Below, piece by piece: positions 8,957 through 17,794 of a DNA stretch of 61,005 bases. The position numbers were made by a program, and so were the translations under genes. The DNA is taken from NCBI GenBank assembly GCA_021781795.1, contig JAJXWA010000013.1:1-61005 (forward strand). Reading direction: 5' to 3'. Source of the DNA: Acidobacteriota bacterium (GTDB lineage: Bacteria > Acidobacteriota > Terriglobia > Terriglobales > Acidobacteriaceae). Below the pieces are notes generated by a model. That model had not been told where the DNA came from. It made no database searches and saw only the letters and a list, made by a program, of their open reading frames with translations. The stretch's first letter is position 1; each line of letters opens with the position of its first letter.

Positions 8957-9493
8957 ATGGCCACTACCCTAGTGAGCGTGGAAGCGCGCGAGGTAGTCCG
9001 CTGCGATTTCTGCAGCCTGGTGCAATACCGGACCCGTGACTCCCTTTGCAGGAAATGCCACCGGCCCCTGGACATAGAGGAGCCCGCGGTTCTAACCCCG
9101 CAATTGGTGAAGTCAACTGCCGTCGGCGACACCGAAGAGGCAGGGCAGCAGGTTGCAGCGCAGGTGCGGGAGATTCGCCGGGCGCGGCACATGAGCCAGC
9201 GGCAGCTTGCCAGCCGGATGCAGGTTCCGCGAACCTATATCTCGAAGATCGAAAATGGCAAGGCAATTCCCACTCTTGGGTCGCTGGGGCGGCTGGCGGA
9301 TGCGCTGGAGGTGGGTATGCACCAACTGGTGCGTGACTCCCGCAGCGCGCGCGAAGAAGAGGTGAATGCCATTCTGGCAGATCCTTTCCTCGCAGAGATT
9401 GCCTCGCTGCTGCCGTGTCTGGATTCCCTGCACCGGACGCTGGTGTATGGCGCAGTACGCGATGCTGCAACGGGTCGACGCCGCACGGCCTGA
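8957..9493 (+). CDS. Zinc-ribbon plus XRE-type HTH transcriptional regulator
   Basis: A 178-aa protein with two visible modules: an N-terminal treble-clef/zinc-ribbon (C16, C19, C31, C34; spacing CX2C-X11-CX2C) and an XRE/Cro-type helix-turn-helix at about 67-122 with the SQRQLASRM and TYISKIENGKAIPTL signatures. The C-terminal 55 residues are not recognised. It should be a DNA-binding regulator with a structural or sensing zinc site. ATG 8957 gives a protein starting just before the zinc site; longer in-frame starts overlap the candidate promoter. It lies upstream of uppS in the same direction but is separated by 251 bp containing two inverted repeats, so separate transcription is likely. 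Target unknown. Confidence 0.85.
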   Translation: MATTLVSVEAREVVRCDFCSLVQYRTRDSLCRKCHRPLDIEEPAVLTPQLVKSTAVGDTEEAGQQVAAQVREIRRARHMSQRQLASRMQVPRTYISKIENGKAIPTLGSLGRLADALEVGMHQLVRDSRSAREEEVNAILADPFLAEIASLLPCLDSLHRTLVYGAVRDAATGRRRTA

Positions 9494-9551
9494 GGGCTGG
9501 ATACCGCTTCAACTTCAGCGCGGAGCGCATGCCGCCCGGCCACGTGTGCAG

Positions 9552-9572
9552 GCACGCAAAGGCTTTGCGTGC
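9552..9572. repeat. 21-bp palindrome upstream of uppS
   Basis: GCACGCAAAG at 9552-9561 and its exact reverse complement at 9563-9572 flank a single central base. It lies in the 251-bp gap between the XRE regulator and uppS. The arms are perfect. There is no T-run after it, so it fits an operator better than a terminator. The obvious candidate binder is the adjacent HTH protein; this is inference. Confidence 0.5.
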
Positions 9573-9663
9573 TGCAGGGCCGTGTGCTAGGGTCGATGGT
9601 GTCGAGCGGTAAGACGCGCGGGCAGATTGTCTTGCACCCAGGCAGAGCACAGAGCCGCGCGAG

Positions 9664-9685
9664 ATCCCGGCGTCTGAGCCGGGAT
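9664..9685 (+). promoter_or_regulatory. Perfect hairpin in the uppS 5' region
   Basis: ATCCCGGC (9664-9671) pairs exactly with GCCGGGAT (9678-9685) around a 6-nt loop, 59 nt before the uppS start. It lacks a following T-run, so it is probably not an intrinsic terminator. It may be a leader structure or operator for the uppS-cdsA-dxr-rseP operon, or chance in high-GC DNA. Confidence 0.35.
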
Positions 9686-9744
9686 AGAAGCTGGAACCTC
9701 CCCTTGATGGCGGGAGAGCGATAGACTTCGGAAGAGGCCCATCC

Positions 9745-10578
9745 TTGTACGCACCTGACATGCCGCGCATTCATGAGCTATCGCAGGAGGAGCGCGATCT
9801 CTACGCGCGATTGAAGCCGGAGAGCCTGCCGAAGCATGTGGCCATCATCATGGATGGGAACGGACGCTGGGCGGGACGAAGATCGCTGAAGCGGTTCCTG
9901 GGGCATCAGCAGGGCGCCAAGAGCGTGCAACTAGTGACGGAGACGGCTTCTCGGATTGGCCTGGAGTGGCTGACGCTCTACGCGTTTTCGCTCGAAAACA
10001 ATCTCCGGCGGCCGCGCGCCGAGGTGAACTTCCTGATGCGCCTGCTGAAGTCCTACCTTGAGAGCAATGTGCAGCGAATGATGGATAACAACGTGCGTAT
10101 GCGCTACATTGGGCGCACGCATGAATTGCCCTCGGAGGTGCAGGAAAAAATGCGCTGGGCCGAGGAGACGACGGCGCGCAATACCGGGACAACGCTGACG
10201 CTGGCTCTGAATTACGGCGCGCGGTCGGAGCTGGTGGATGCGTTTCGTGGGCTGGCGACAGAGATGGAGCGTCGGCGGATCAGCCCCGACAGGATTACGG
10301 AAGAGGATATTCACCGGCATCTCTACACGGCGCATATGCCGGATCCGGATTTGCTGATTCGGACCTCGGGCGAGATGCGGATCTCCAATTTTCTGTTGTG
10401 GCAGATTGCCTATGCGGAGATCTTTGTGACGGAGCGGCTTTGGCCGGATTTCCGCGGGATTCACCTGCTGGAGGCGATCGCTGCATTTCAGCGCAGAGAG
10501 CGGCGGTTTGGCGGCATCGGCGAGAGCTGCGGCGAGGTGGAACAGGATCCGGAACGGATGAAGATCGCGGCAGGATAG
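9745..10578 (+). CDS. uppS: Isoprenyl transferase / undecaprenyl diphosphate synthase
   Basis: Cis-prenyltransferase that extends farnesyl diphosphate with isopentenyl diphosphate to make undecaprenyl diphosphate, the lipid carrier for peptidoglycan and other wall polymers. The signature HVAIIMDGNGRWA is at 31-43 with catalytic Asp37; LYAFSLENNLRRP (the family usually has S-T-E-N-W here), and the C-terminal DLLIRTSGEMRISNFLLWQ with AEIFVTERLWPDF match the family. Length 277 aa is slightly long because of N- and C-terminal tails. GAAGAGG sits about 8 nt before the TTG at 9745; ATG 9760 is the alternative start and would remove five residues. First gene of a typical uppS-cdsA-dxr-rseP run. Confidence 0.95.
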   Translation: MYAPDMPRIHELSQEERDLYARLKPESLPKHVAIIMDGNGRWAGRRSLKRFLGHQQGAKSVQLVTETASRIGLEWLTLYAFSLENNLRRPRAEVNFLMRLLKSYLESNVQRMMDNNVRMRYIGRTHELPSEVQEKMRWAEETTARNTGTTLTLALNYGARSELVDAFRGLATEMERRRISPDRITEEDIHRHLYTAHMPDPDLLIRTSGEMRISNFLLWQIAYAEIFVTERLWPDFRGIHLLEAIAAFQRRERRFGGIGESCGEVEQDPERMKIAAG

Positions 10579-10670
10579 GCGCTTGCCGAGCGGCGGTGGC
10601 GGCCTGCCTGGACCGGTCGGGCAAGGACACGCTCCCGCGGGTTACCCGCACAGTGTATTCTCAACGCTGA

Positions 10671-11489
10671 ATGAAACGAGTGCTGACAGCTTTTCTGCTG
10701 GCGCCGCTGGTGCTGGCTCTGGTGATTTTCGGGCCCAAATGGCTGATCTTTGCGGTCGTGGCGGCAGTGTCGATGCTGGCAGGCTGGGAGTTTGCTGGCC
10801 TGGCGGAAAAGTGCGGGGCGAATCCACCGCGAGTCGCCTTACTAGTGGGCCTGGCCGCTTTATTTGTCGGCAACTATGAATGGCCAGACCAGACGGTGGT
10901 CCTGCTGGGCGGAATCTCGGTGGCACTGCTCATCTATTGCACGTTCCGGTCACCTGTGGAGCGGATGCTTGCGGATGCAACCTCGGTGGTCTTTGGGCTG
11001 TTTTATACGGGGCTAACCTTGCTGGGGCTGACGACGCTGCGCGATGAATCGAACGGCGCATCGCTCTTGGTGTTTCTGCTGTGTGCGGTGTGGGCAGGCG
11101 ATATCGTAGCGCTTTACGTGGGGCGCATGTGGGGACGGCGCAAGTTGGCGCCATCGCTGAGCCCGAACAAAACGTGGGCGGGCGCGATTGGCTCGGTGGC
11201 CGGTAGCGTCGCGGTCACGGGGCTGTTACTTGCACTGAGTAATCTGCTGGCGCAGTGGAACTTTGCGCGGGTGTCCTTTGCGGATGAGACGTGGTGGTAC
11301 TGGCTGGTGCTGGCGGCAGTGGTGAACGTGGCAGCGCAGGTGGGAGATCTGGCGGAGTCGGCGTTGAAGCGCTCGGCGGGCGTGAAAGATTCAGGCAGCC
11401 TACTGCCGGGCCACGGCGGTGTGCTGGACCGCATCGATGCGCTGCTTCTGGCGGCTCCGGTGCTGTGGTACGCTCAGGTTATTCGCTAG
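10671..11489 (+). CDS. cdsA: Phosphatidate cytidylyltransferase
   Basis: Makes CDP-diacylglycerol from phosphatidate and CTP in the inner membrane, the branch point of phospholipid synthesis. The 272-aa product has about seven to eight hydrophobic helices, SPNKTWAGAIG in the catalytic loop, and the family signature near the C-terminus (SALKRSAGVKDSGSLLPGHG continuing GVLDRID) with its conserved KD and HGG...DRxD residues. It is 92 bp downstream of uppS and 70 bp upstream of dxr on the same strand, the usual order in many bacteria. Confidence 0.96.
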   Translation: MKRVLTAFLLAPLVLALVIFGPKWLIFAVVAAVSMLAGWEFAGLAEKCGANPPRVALLVGLAALFVGNYEWPDQTVVLLGGISVALLIYCTFRSPVERMLADATSVVFGLFYTGLTLLGLTTLRDESNGASLLVFLLCAVWAGDIVALYVGRMWGRRKLAPSLSPNKTWAGAIGSVAGSVAVTGLLLALSNLLAQWNFARVSFADETWWYWLVLAAVVNVAAQVGDLAESALKRSAGVKDSGSLLPGHGGVLDRIDALLLAAPVLWYAQVIR

Positions 11490-11559
11490 CGCTTCCGGCT
11501 CGCCTTCGCAGGCTGAGAGGGACGCATAAATCACTGCAGGACAGGGTGTTAGAGAAGCC

Positions 11560-12714
11560 TTGAAACGACTTGCCATTCTCGGTTCGACGGGTTCAATCGG
11601 ACAAAGCACACTTTCGATTGTGGAGCAGTTTCCGGAGCGTTACAGCGTGGCCTCGCTGGCGGCCGGACGCAACGTGGACGAGGCGTTTGCGCAGGCGGTG
11701 CGCTGGCGGCCCAGACTGGTGTCGATGGCAACCGAAGAGTTGGCGACGGAGCTCGCGGGGCGGCTGCGGCAGGCGGGTGTGACGGGCGTGGACGTGGTCC
11801 ATGGCTCCGCCGGGACAGTGGCGTGCTCGACGCTGGCGGAGGCGGACTTTGTGGTGTCGGCGATTGTGGGTGTGGCGGGGCTGGAGGCGACCCATGCGGC
11901 CATTCTGGCGGGCAAGCCAGTGGGTCTCGCGAACAAGGAGTGCATGGTGGCGGCGGGCGAGATTCTGACGGCTGCAGCCCGCGAGCGGAGAGTACCGATT
12001 CTGCCGATCGACAGCGAGCACAATGCCGTGCACCAGTGCCTGCGCGTGGGCGCGCACAGCGAGGTGAAGACCATCTGGCTGACCGCGTCGGGTGGACCGT
12101 TCCGACAGTATCCACTGGAAATGTTTGATTCGATTACGCCGGAGCAGGCGCTGAAGCACCCGACGTGGGTGATGGGACGGCGGATCACAATTGATTCGGC
12201 GACGATGCTGAACAAGGGGCTGGAGATTATCGAGGCGTGCCGGCTGTTTGACGTGGCGCCAGGCCAGGTGAGGGTGACGGTGCATCCGCAATCCACGGTG
12301 CACTCGCTGGTGGAGTTTGTGGATGGGTCGATTCTGGCGCAGATATCGGTGACGGATATGCGGTTGCCAATTCTGTATGCACTGGCCTATCCCGAGCGCC
12401 CGGCGTCGAGCCTGACGTTTGACCTTGCAGCGCTGAAGCATCTGGACTTTGAGCAGCCGGACTTTCAGAGATTTCCCTGCCTGCGGCTGGCCTATGAGGC
12501 GGCAGCAAAGGGCGGGGCGCACTGCATCGCGCTGAATGCGGCGGACGAGGTGGCGGTGGAGGCATTCCTCCAAGGTGCCATCCCGTTTATGGGCATCCCG
12601 CGTACAATTGAAGCAGTGCTTGCATCCACCCCCGAGGCGCACCCGGAGACGCTTGCCGGGGTGCTTGCTGCGGACGGAGAGGCGCGCGAGCGGGCCCGGG
12701 CACTGGTGGCCTGA
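11560..12714 (+). CDS. dxr: 1-deoxy-D-xylulose-5-phosphate reductoisomerase
   Basis: Catalyses the NADPH-dependent rearrangement of DXP to 2-C-methyl-D-erythritol 4-phosphate, the committed step of the MEP isoprenoid route that feeds uppS. Visible: the NADPH-binding LGSTGSIGQSTL at the N-terminus, the LANKECMVAAG segment, the metal-site motif PIDSEHNAVHQCL, LTASGGPFR, and a C-terminal region with ALNAADEVAVEAFL. Length 384 aa is normal. The start is TTG at 11560 with a weak AGAG SD; no better ATG precedes the Rossmann strand. Confidence 0.96.
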   Translation: MKRLAILGSTGSIGQSTLSIVEQFPERYSVASLAAGRNVDEAFAQAVRWRPRLVSMATEELATELAGRLRQAGVTGVDVVHGSAGTVACSTLAEADFVVSAIVGVAGLEATHAAILAGKPVGLANKECMVAAGEILTAAARERRVPILPIDSEHNAVHQCLRVGAHSEVKTIWLTASGGPFRQYPLEMFDSITPEQALKHPTWVMGRRITIDSATMLNKGLEIIEACRLFDVAPGQVRVTVHPQSTVHSLVEFVDGSILAQISVTDMRLPILYALAYPERPASSLTFDLAALKHLDFEQPDFQRFPCLRLAYEAAAKGGAHCIALNAADEVAVEAFLQGAIPFMGIPRTIEAVLASTPEAHPETLAGVLAADGEARERARALVA

Positions 12715-12767
12715 GCGCACTGAATCTGTTCTGCACGGATGCAGGGCTGAGGGATCGATCTATCTTT

Positions 12768-14135
12768 ATGCATGATTTTCTGGTTTCCGCCGCTGCATTC
12801 ATCGTTCTGATTGGAATCATGGTGGTGGTTCATGAGTTTGGCCATTTTGCGGTGGCCAAGCTATGTGGCGTGCGCGTCGAGGCGTTCTCGGTGGGCTTTG
12901 GCCCGCGGCTGTTCGGCATCAAGCGCGGCGATACGGACTACAAGGTTTGCCTGCTGCCGCTGGGCGGCTACGTGAAGATGACCGGTGAAAACCCCAGCGA
13001 GGAGGTGCAAGCCGCTGAGGGTGGCGGGACGAGCCTTCTGGAGGATCCCGGATCATTTATCGCCCACCCGCGATGGCAGCGGATGCTGATCGGCCTTGCG
13101 GGGCCGGCGGCGAATTTTGTGCTGGCGTTTGTGGCGATGGCGTTTTACTTCGGCTGGATCAACGAGGTTCCGGCACACGACGTGAAGACGACCACGGTGG
13201 AGTGGGTGGTGCCTGGATCTGCCGCTGCCCAGGCGGGGATTCAGTCAGCGGACGTGATTACGCAGTTCGATTCAGTTGCCAATCCGGAGTGGGACCAGAT
13301 CTTCGGGCGCATGTCAGTGGATGGCAACCAGACGGTGCCTGTGAAGGTGGAACGGGGCGGGCAGGAGGTTGCGCTCCAGATGCATCTGCCTGCGGAGGTG
13401 ACGGGCGACGATCTGGCCGGCATGCTGCCGCAATATCTGCGGGGACCCATCGGGATTCAGTCGATTTCTCCGGATTCTCCTGCAGACCGCGCGGGCCTGA
13501 AGGGAGGCGACGCGATCGTTTCGGTGGATGGTCACGACTTCCATACGGTGACGACGCTGCTGGCCTACATGCAGGCGGGGCAGGGCAAGCCGATGGCGCT
13601 GATGGTCGAGCGTAACGGAGCGATGGTCGGGCCGATCATGGCCACGCCGGCCAAGTTGGATACGGGCTGGAAGCTTGGATTTCTGGCGGTGCCGCCTCGG
13701 ATTCGCAACGCGCCGATGCCTCTGGGAGACGCGGTGCGGAAGTCCAGGCAGTTCTGCGCAGACGGCTCGATGCTGATTGTGCAGATGCTGGAACGGATTG
13801 TGACGCACAAGGTTCCTGCGAACCAACTCGCTGGTCCGGTGGGCATTGCGCGGATGGCCGGAGACGTGGCGGAGACGAAGGGCTGGTACTCGAAGTTCTA
13901 TCTGGCCGGGGAGATCAGCCTGAATCTTGGCATCGTGAACCTGATGCCATTTCCAATTCTGGACGGCGGGTTGATTCTGCTGCTGCTGATTGAAAGCGGA
14001 TTGCGCCACGACATCAGTATCAACGTGAAGGAACGCATCTATCAGGCGGCCTTTGTCGTGCTGGTGATGTTCTTCGCGTTTATCATCTTCAACGACGTGA
14101 CGAAGCTGCCCATCTTTGCGCGGGTCAAACCCTGA
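12768..14135 (+). CDS. rseP: Site-2 protease RseP (M50 family, two PDZ regions)
   Basis: Intramembrane zinc metalloprotease that releases anti-sigma factors and clears signal peptides. The zinc motif VVHEFGHFAVA places HEFGH at 22-26 in the first helix; LDGG near the C-terminus (NLMPFPILDGG) provides the third ligand. Between them are two PDZ-like regions, each with a GxxxADVI or AGLKGGDAIVSVDG-type carboxylate-binding loop. Four membrane segments are apparent. 455 aa, as expected. The gene follows dxr by 53 bp. No anti-sigma/sigma pair is seen in the window. Confidence 0.95.
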   Translation: MHDFLVSAAAFIVLIGIMVVVHEFGHFAVAKLCGVRVEAFSVGFGPRLFGIKRGDTDYKVCLLPLGGYVKMTGENPSEEVQAAEGGGTSLLEDPGSFIAHPRWQRMLIGLAGPAANFVLAFVAMAFYFGWINEVPAHDVKTTTVEWVVPGSAAAQAGIQSADVITQFDSVANPEWDQIFGRMSVDGNQTVPVKVERGGQEVALQMHLPAEVTGDDLAGMLPQYLRGPIGIQSISPDSPADRAGLKGGDAIVSVDGHDFHTVTTLLAYMQAGQGKPMALMVERNGAMVGPIMATPAKLDTGWKLGFLAVPPRIRNAPMPLGDAVRKSRQFCADGSMLIVQMLERIVTHKVPANQLAGPVGIARMAGDVAETKGWYSKFYLAGEISLNLGIVNLMPFPILDGGLILLLLIESGLRHDISINVKERIYQAAFVVLVMFFAFIIFNDVTKLPIFARVKP

Positions 14136-14158
14136 GTGGTGTCAAGGACGAGTCGCCA

Positions 14159-14584
14159 ATGCCGGTGAATACGCATCAGGTGCGCGTGCGCTATGCCGAG
14201 ACGGACCAGATGGGCATCGTGTACTACGCCAACTACCTGGTGTGGTTTGAGCTTGGCCGCGTGGAACTGCTGCGCTCGCTGGGGCTGGCCTACAGCCAAC
14301 TGGAAAAGGAGCATGAGTGCATCCTGCCGGTGGTGGAAGCGACCTGCCGCTACAAGTCGCCTGCGCGCTACGATGACGAGATCCTGATTGAGACGCGGCC
14401 TTCGCTGCTGCGTGGCTCCGTAATCAAGTTTGCCTACCGGATCTTACGGCAGGGAAGCGATGGCGAGGAGCCGACGCTGTTAGCCGAGGGTGAGACGGTG
14501 CACGTGGTGTGCGACGACCAATTGCGCAAGAAGCCTCTGCCGGAGCACTATGCCGAGGCGCTGCGGGCGATGATGGCGCTGTAA
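14159..14584 (+). CDS. Acyl-CoA thioesterase, YbgC/4-hydroxybenzoyl-CoA thioesterase type
   Basis: A 141-aa single hotdog-fold protein. The motif RYAETDQMGIVYYANYLVWF (11-30) contains the catalytic Asp16 of the YbgC/4HBT group and is followed by Glu31. Members hydrolyse short- or medium-chain or aryl acyl-CoA; in many bacteria ybgC is near tol-pal, which is not the case here. It lies 23 bp after rseP on the same strand, so it may be the last gene of the uppS-cdsA-dxr-rseP operon. It converges on the O-methyltransferase gene. Confidence 0.9.
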   Translation: MPVNTHQVRVRYAETDQMGIVYYANYLVWFELGRVELLRSLGLAYSQLEKEHECILPVVEATCRYKSPARYDDEILIETRPSLLRGSVIKFAYRILRQGSDGEEPTLLAEGETVHVVCDDQLRKKPLPEHYAEALRAMMAL

Positions 14585-14598
14585 AACGGAGCAGTTCT

Positions 14599-15282
14599 CT
14601 ACGGCAAGACGACGGCGAGCGCGATGCCGTCATAGCCTTTGTCACCGACCGTTTGCAGCACGGTGGCGCTGAGGCGGGGATGGGCTGCGATCTGCTCCGT
14701 CATGCGGCGGGTGCCGATGACGTCCGGATCTCTGGACTTTCCATTCACAATTGCGCCATTGCGAACGACGTTATCGACGGCGATGACCGTGCCGGGCCGG
14801 GAGAGCCGCAGCGCCCAGTCGAGGTAGTCGGGATTGCTGCGCTTGTCGGCATCGATGAAGACGAGGTCGAAGGGTGCGGCTCCGGACTCTGCGAGTGTGG
14901 GCAGGAGATCGAGTGCACGGCCGATGCGCAGATCCACGCGATCGAGAAGACCGGCGCGAAGCAGGTTGGCGCGGGCGACGTCAGCGTGCGTTGGGCTGTA
15001 CTCGAGCGTGACGATGCGGCCATCGGGTGGCAGAGCGCGAGCCATCCACATGGTGCTGTAGCCGCCGAGGGTGCCAATTTCCAGCACGCGGCGTGCATGC
15101 GTGATCTGCACGAGAAGCTGGAGAAACTTGCCCTGTAAGGGCGAGACGTCGATGGCGGGCAGGCCGGCTGTGTTGTTGGCTTCAAGGGCGGCGCGCAGAA
15201 GAGCATCTTCCGGAGCAAGCAGGCTGGCAAAGTAGTTGTCGACCGCTGTCCATTTTTTGGATCCGGAGCCGCGCGGAGCCAT
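14599..15282 (-). CDS. Class I SAM-dependent O-methyltransferase (family 3)
   Basis: A 227-aa protein of the catechol/caffeoyl-CoA O-methyltransferase-like group. Motif I is VLEIGTLGGYSTMWMA; the divalent-metal site DLVFIDADKR and the later VIAVDNVVRNG (second metal Asp and Asn) are intact. The ATG at 15282 is preceded by GAGAAAAG. The same frame stays open upstream, antisense to nothing real and out of frame with the next gene, so the short start is preferred. It starts one base after the stop of the polyprenyl synthase gene and is probably cotranscribed with it; a role in quinone side-chain or ring modification is possible but not shown. Confidence 0.9.
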   Translation of the reverse strand: MAPRGSGSKKWTAVDNYFASLLAPEDALLRAALEANNTAGLPAIDVSPLQGKFLQLLVQITHARRVLEIGTLGGYSTMWMARALPPDGRIVTLEYSPTHADVARANLLRAGLLDRVDLRIGRALDLLPTLAESGAAPFDLVFIDADKRSNPDYLDWALRLSRPGTVIAVDNVVRNGAIVNGKSRDPDVIGTRRMTEQIAAHPRLSATVLQTVGDKGYDGIALAVVLP

Positions 15283-15283
15283 G

Positions 15284-16273
15284 CTACTTTTCTCGGGCGA
15301 CGACGAAATCCGGCACCCAGAGCAGGGCACGCTTGAAGTCGGAGTCAGGGAAGTGTGCGAGGGCCTGGCGGGCTTGCTCGGCGTAGCGGTCGGCGAGGCC
15401 CATGGCGTAGGCGACTGAGCCGTTGCGCTTGAGAATCTCCTGCAACTCGCCGCGGCTGACGTGCTCGAAGCTGCGGTCGTCGAGGATGCGCTGGATGGAT
15501 TGGCGGTCACGGACGGTGCCGTGGTCAAGCGAGTGAATGACGGCGAGGGTGGCTTTGCCCTCGCGCAGGTCGCTGGCGACGGGCTTACCGAGGACTTCCT
15601 CGGTGGCAGTGAGGTCGAGAACGTCATCGACGATCTGGAAGGCGAGACCGACAGAGCGGCCATAAGTGAAGAGACAGGTTTCATCCGTCTCAGAGGCGCC
15701 GGCCAGCACTGCGCCGAGACGCATGGAGACGGAGAACAGGCAAGCGGTCTTGCGATAGATGAGGTCGTAGTACTCCGCCTCGGAGACGGCCTTGCCGAGT
15801 TTCTGGATCTGCAGCAACTCGCCCTCGACCATCTGCTGGGTGAGGCCGATGAGCAGGTCGAGCACGCGCAAGTTGCGCTCTTCGAGTGCGACCCGGAAGG
15901 CCTGCATGTAGAGCCAATCGCCGGCGAGGACGCACTTTTCGTTGCCCCAGGTGGTATTGGGCGAGGGGCGGCCACGGCGAGTGTCTGCGCCGTCGATAAT
16001 GTCGTCGTGGACGAGCGTGGCGGTGTGCAGCATTTCAACCACCGCGCCGAGGCGGATGGCGCCGGGGCCCGAGTAGCCGAGCAAGTGCGACGCGAGGAGC
16101 AGGAGCGATGGGCGAATTCGCTTGCCGCCGCCCTCGCGGAGATATTCGGCAATCTCTGTGATGGTGCTGACGCTGGAGGCGGCGTCGCGGCCCAACTCCT
16201 GCTCGACCGCTACGAGGTCTTCCCGCAGAAGATCAAAAACTTCTCTCGCCGTCGCTATCGCCAAGGTACTCAA
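15284..16273 (-). CDS. Polyprenyl diphosphate synthase (trans, IspB/HepT-like)
   Basis: A 329-aa trans-prenyltransferase. Both aspartate-rich motifs are intact: DDIID at 90-94 (FARM) followed by RRG, and DDVLD at 216-220 (SARM), with GGGKRIRPSLLLL at 48-60. Length and HDDIIDGADTRRG pattern fit long-chain (C30-C45) synthases that supply the menaquinone/ubiquinone side chain rather than FPP synthase. The start is given as TTG 16273, with no clear SD and no nearby ATG, so the N-terminus is unsure. Product chain length cannot be read from the sequence with confidence. Confidence 0.9.
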   Translation of the reverse strand: MSTLAIATAREVFDLLREDLVAVEQELGRDAASSVSTITEIAEYLREGGGKRIRPSLLLLASHLLGYSGPGAIRLGAVVEMLHTATLVHDDIIDGADTRRGRPSPNTTWGNEKCVLAGDWLYMQAFRVALEERNLRVLDLLIGLTQQMVEGELLQIQKLGKAVSEAEYYDLIYRKTACLFSVSMRLGAVLAGASETDETCLFTYGRSVGLAFQIVDDVLDLTATEEVLGKPVASDLREGKATLAVIHSLDHGTVRDRQSIQRILDDRSFEHVSRGELQEILKRNGSVAYAMGLADRYAEQARQALAHFPDSDFKRALLWVPDFVVAREK

Positions 16274-16364
16274 GGTTGTTCGGGTCTCACACTTTCTGAT
16301 TCATTTGCGTCGCGCATCTTGCTGTGACGCATGTTGGATGCTTCAGCTCGCGGCCTGCAACCGT

Positions 16365-16865
16365 TTAATTAGTCCGGTAGTTCGTAAACTGCAAATCGAC
16401 GCCCAAATCTTTGGCCCGGAGCAAAGCGATGATGGACTGCAAATCGTCGCGGTCCTTGCCGGATACTCTCACAGTATCGCCCTGAATGCTGGCTTGCACC
16501 TTCTTTTTTGAGTCTTTGACGAGGCGGACGATCTCTTTGGCCTTGTCGCCGGGGATGCCCTGCTGGAGGGTAATCTTCTGGCGGACGCTCTGGCCGGCGG
16601 CGGGCTCGAGCTTGCCGTAGGTGAGGTTCTTGAGCGAAACGCCGCGCTTGACGAGCTTCTGGCCGAGGATTTCCTTGACGGCTTCGAGGGAGTACTCGCT
16701 GCCGGAGGCAAGTTGAATGGTGTCATTGCCTTCCAGCGTTACCTCGGAGTGGGAGTTTTTCAGATCGAAGCGCTGGCGGATTTCCTTGATTGCCTGATCG
16801 ATTGCGTTCCGGACTTCCTGAATGTCCACTTTGCTGACGATGTCGAATGAATTGTCTTGCGCCAT
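16365..16865 (-). CDS. yajQ: YajQ family cyclic-di-GMP/nucleotide-binding protein
   Basis: A 166-aa protein collinear with YajQ: N-terminal MAQDNSFDIVSKVDIQEVRNA, the RQRFDLKNS segment, and a C-terminal VRVSGKDRDDLQSIIALLRA with DLQFTNYR at the end. Family members bind cyclic-di-GMP or nucleic acid and act as co-regulators. Complete and of normal length. It lies between the polyprenyl synthase and tatD genes on the same strand, with 42 bp to tatD. Confidence 0.95.
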   Translation of the reverse strand: MAQDNSFDIVSKVDIQEVRNAIDQAIKEIRQRFDLKNSHSEVTLEGNDTIQLASGSEYSLEAVKEILGQKLVKRGVSLKNLTYGKLEPAAGQSVRQKITLQQGIPGDKAKEIVRLVKDSKKKVQASIQGDTVRVSGKDRDDLQSIIALLRAKDLGVDLQFTNYRTN

Positions 16866-16907
16866 ACGGTCCTCGAAACGGGCGGCCTGCGGGCTGCCCC
16901 AACATTT

Positions 16908-17747
16908 CTAGTTTCCCATGCCGGACGGCAGGTGAAACAGCCGGGCGAAGTTTTTCGTGGTGGCGGAGGCGATTTCTTCCGGGGTGACGTTGAGGAGGCC
17001 GGCGAGCGTCTCGGCAGTGCGGGTGACGAAGGCTGGCTCATTGCGCTTGCCGCGGTCTGGCGCGGGAGTGAGCCAGGGGGCGTCGGTTTCGACGAGCACG
17101 CCGTCGAGGGGGAGCTGCGCGGCGACGTCACGAAGCGGCTGCGCCTTGGGATAGGTAAGGTTGCCGGCGAAGGAGACGAGGAAGCCCATGTCGAGCGCTC
17201 GACGGGCCTGCTCGTAGCCCGCGCCGAAGCAGTGCATGATGCCGCCTAGACTGGTATGACGCCAGTAGGTGTCAAGGGTGAGGAAGAGATGGTTCCATGC
17301 GTCGGTGCCTTCGTTGGTGCCGCGGCAATGGATGGCGATGGGGCGCTTGCGGGCAGCGGCGACTTCAAGCTGGCGCACGAGGCCGGTGCGCTGGACGTCA
17401 TGCGGCGAGCCTTCGTGGTAGTAGTCGAGGCCGATCTCGCCGCAGGCGATGACTTCTGGCTCGGCGAGCAGCGAGTCGAGGCGAGCGAGGACTGCGTCGT
17501 CGATTTCTGGCGTGTTGTGCGGATAGACTCCGGCGCTGGCGTAGAGGCGCGGCAGGCCGACCCCCTGACTGCGTTGCCCGTTGAACTGGCGGCAGAGGTC
17601 GAGTGCATGGTGCATCTCGGAGGGGCCTTCACCGATGCCGATGGCGAGGACGGCGCTGACGCCTGCGTCGTGTGCGCGGCGGAGCATGGCTTCGCGGTCG
17701 TCTGCATAGCGCGGGCTGTCGAGGTGGGCGTGGGAATCGATGAGCAA
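16908..17747 (-). CDS. tatD: TatD family metal-dependent hydrolase
   Basis: A 279-aa TIM-barrel DNase/hydrolase. Metal ligands are recognisable: HAH at 6-8 (DSHAHLD), Glu in CGEIGLDYYHE, His in IAIHCRGT, His in GIMHCFG and Asp in LVETDAPWLTP. The start is TTG 17747 with GGAG 8 nt upstream, placed directly before the IDSHAHLD strand; no ATG exists there. It follows metG by 47 bp on the same strand; a metG-tatD pair is common in bacteria. Cytosolic 3'-5' DNase or quality-control roles are known for the family. Confidence 0.93.
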   Translation of the reverse strand: MLIDSHAHLDSPRYADDREAMLRRAHDAGVSAVLAIGIGEGPSEMHHALDLCRQFNGQRSQGVGLPRLYASAGVYPHNTPEIDDAVLARLDSLLAEPEVIACGEIGLDYYHEGSPHDVQRTGLVRQLEVAAARKRPIAIHCRGTNEGTDAWNHLFLTLDTYWRHTSLGGIMHCFGAGYEQARRALDMGFLVSFAGNLTYPKAQPLRDVAAQLPLDGVLVETDAPWLTPAPDRGKRNEPAFVTRTAETLAGLLNVTPEEIASATTKNFARLFHLPSGMGN

Positions 17748-17794
17748 CTGTGAATCTCCGACCTACGCGGGGCGCCTGGGAGGGGTCTGCACAG

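Noticed and set aside
15283..16152. N-terminal extension of the O-methyltransferase frame
   Set aside because: It overlaps the polyprenyl synthase gene out of frame; ATG 15282 right after its stop is sufficient.
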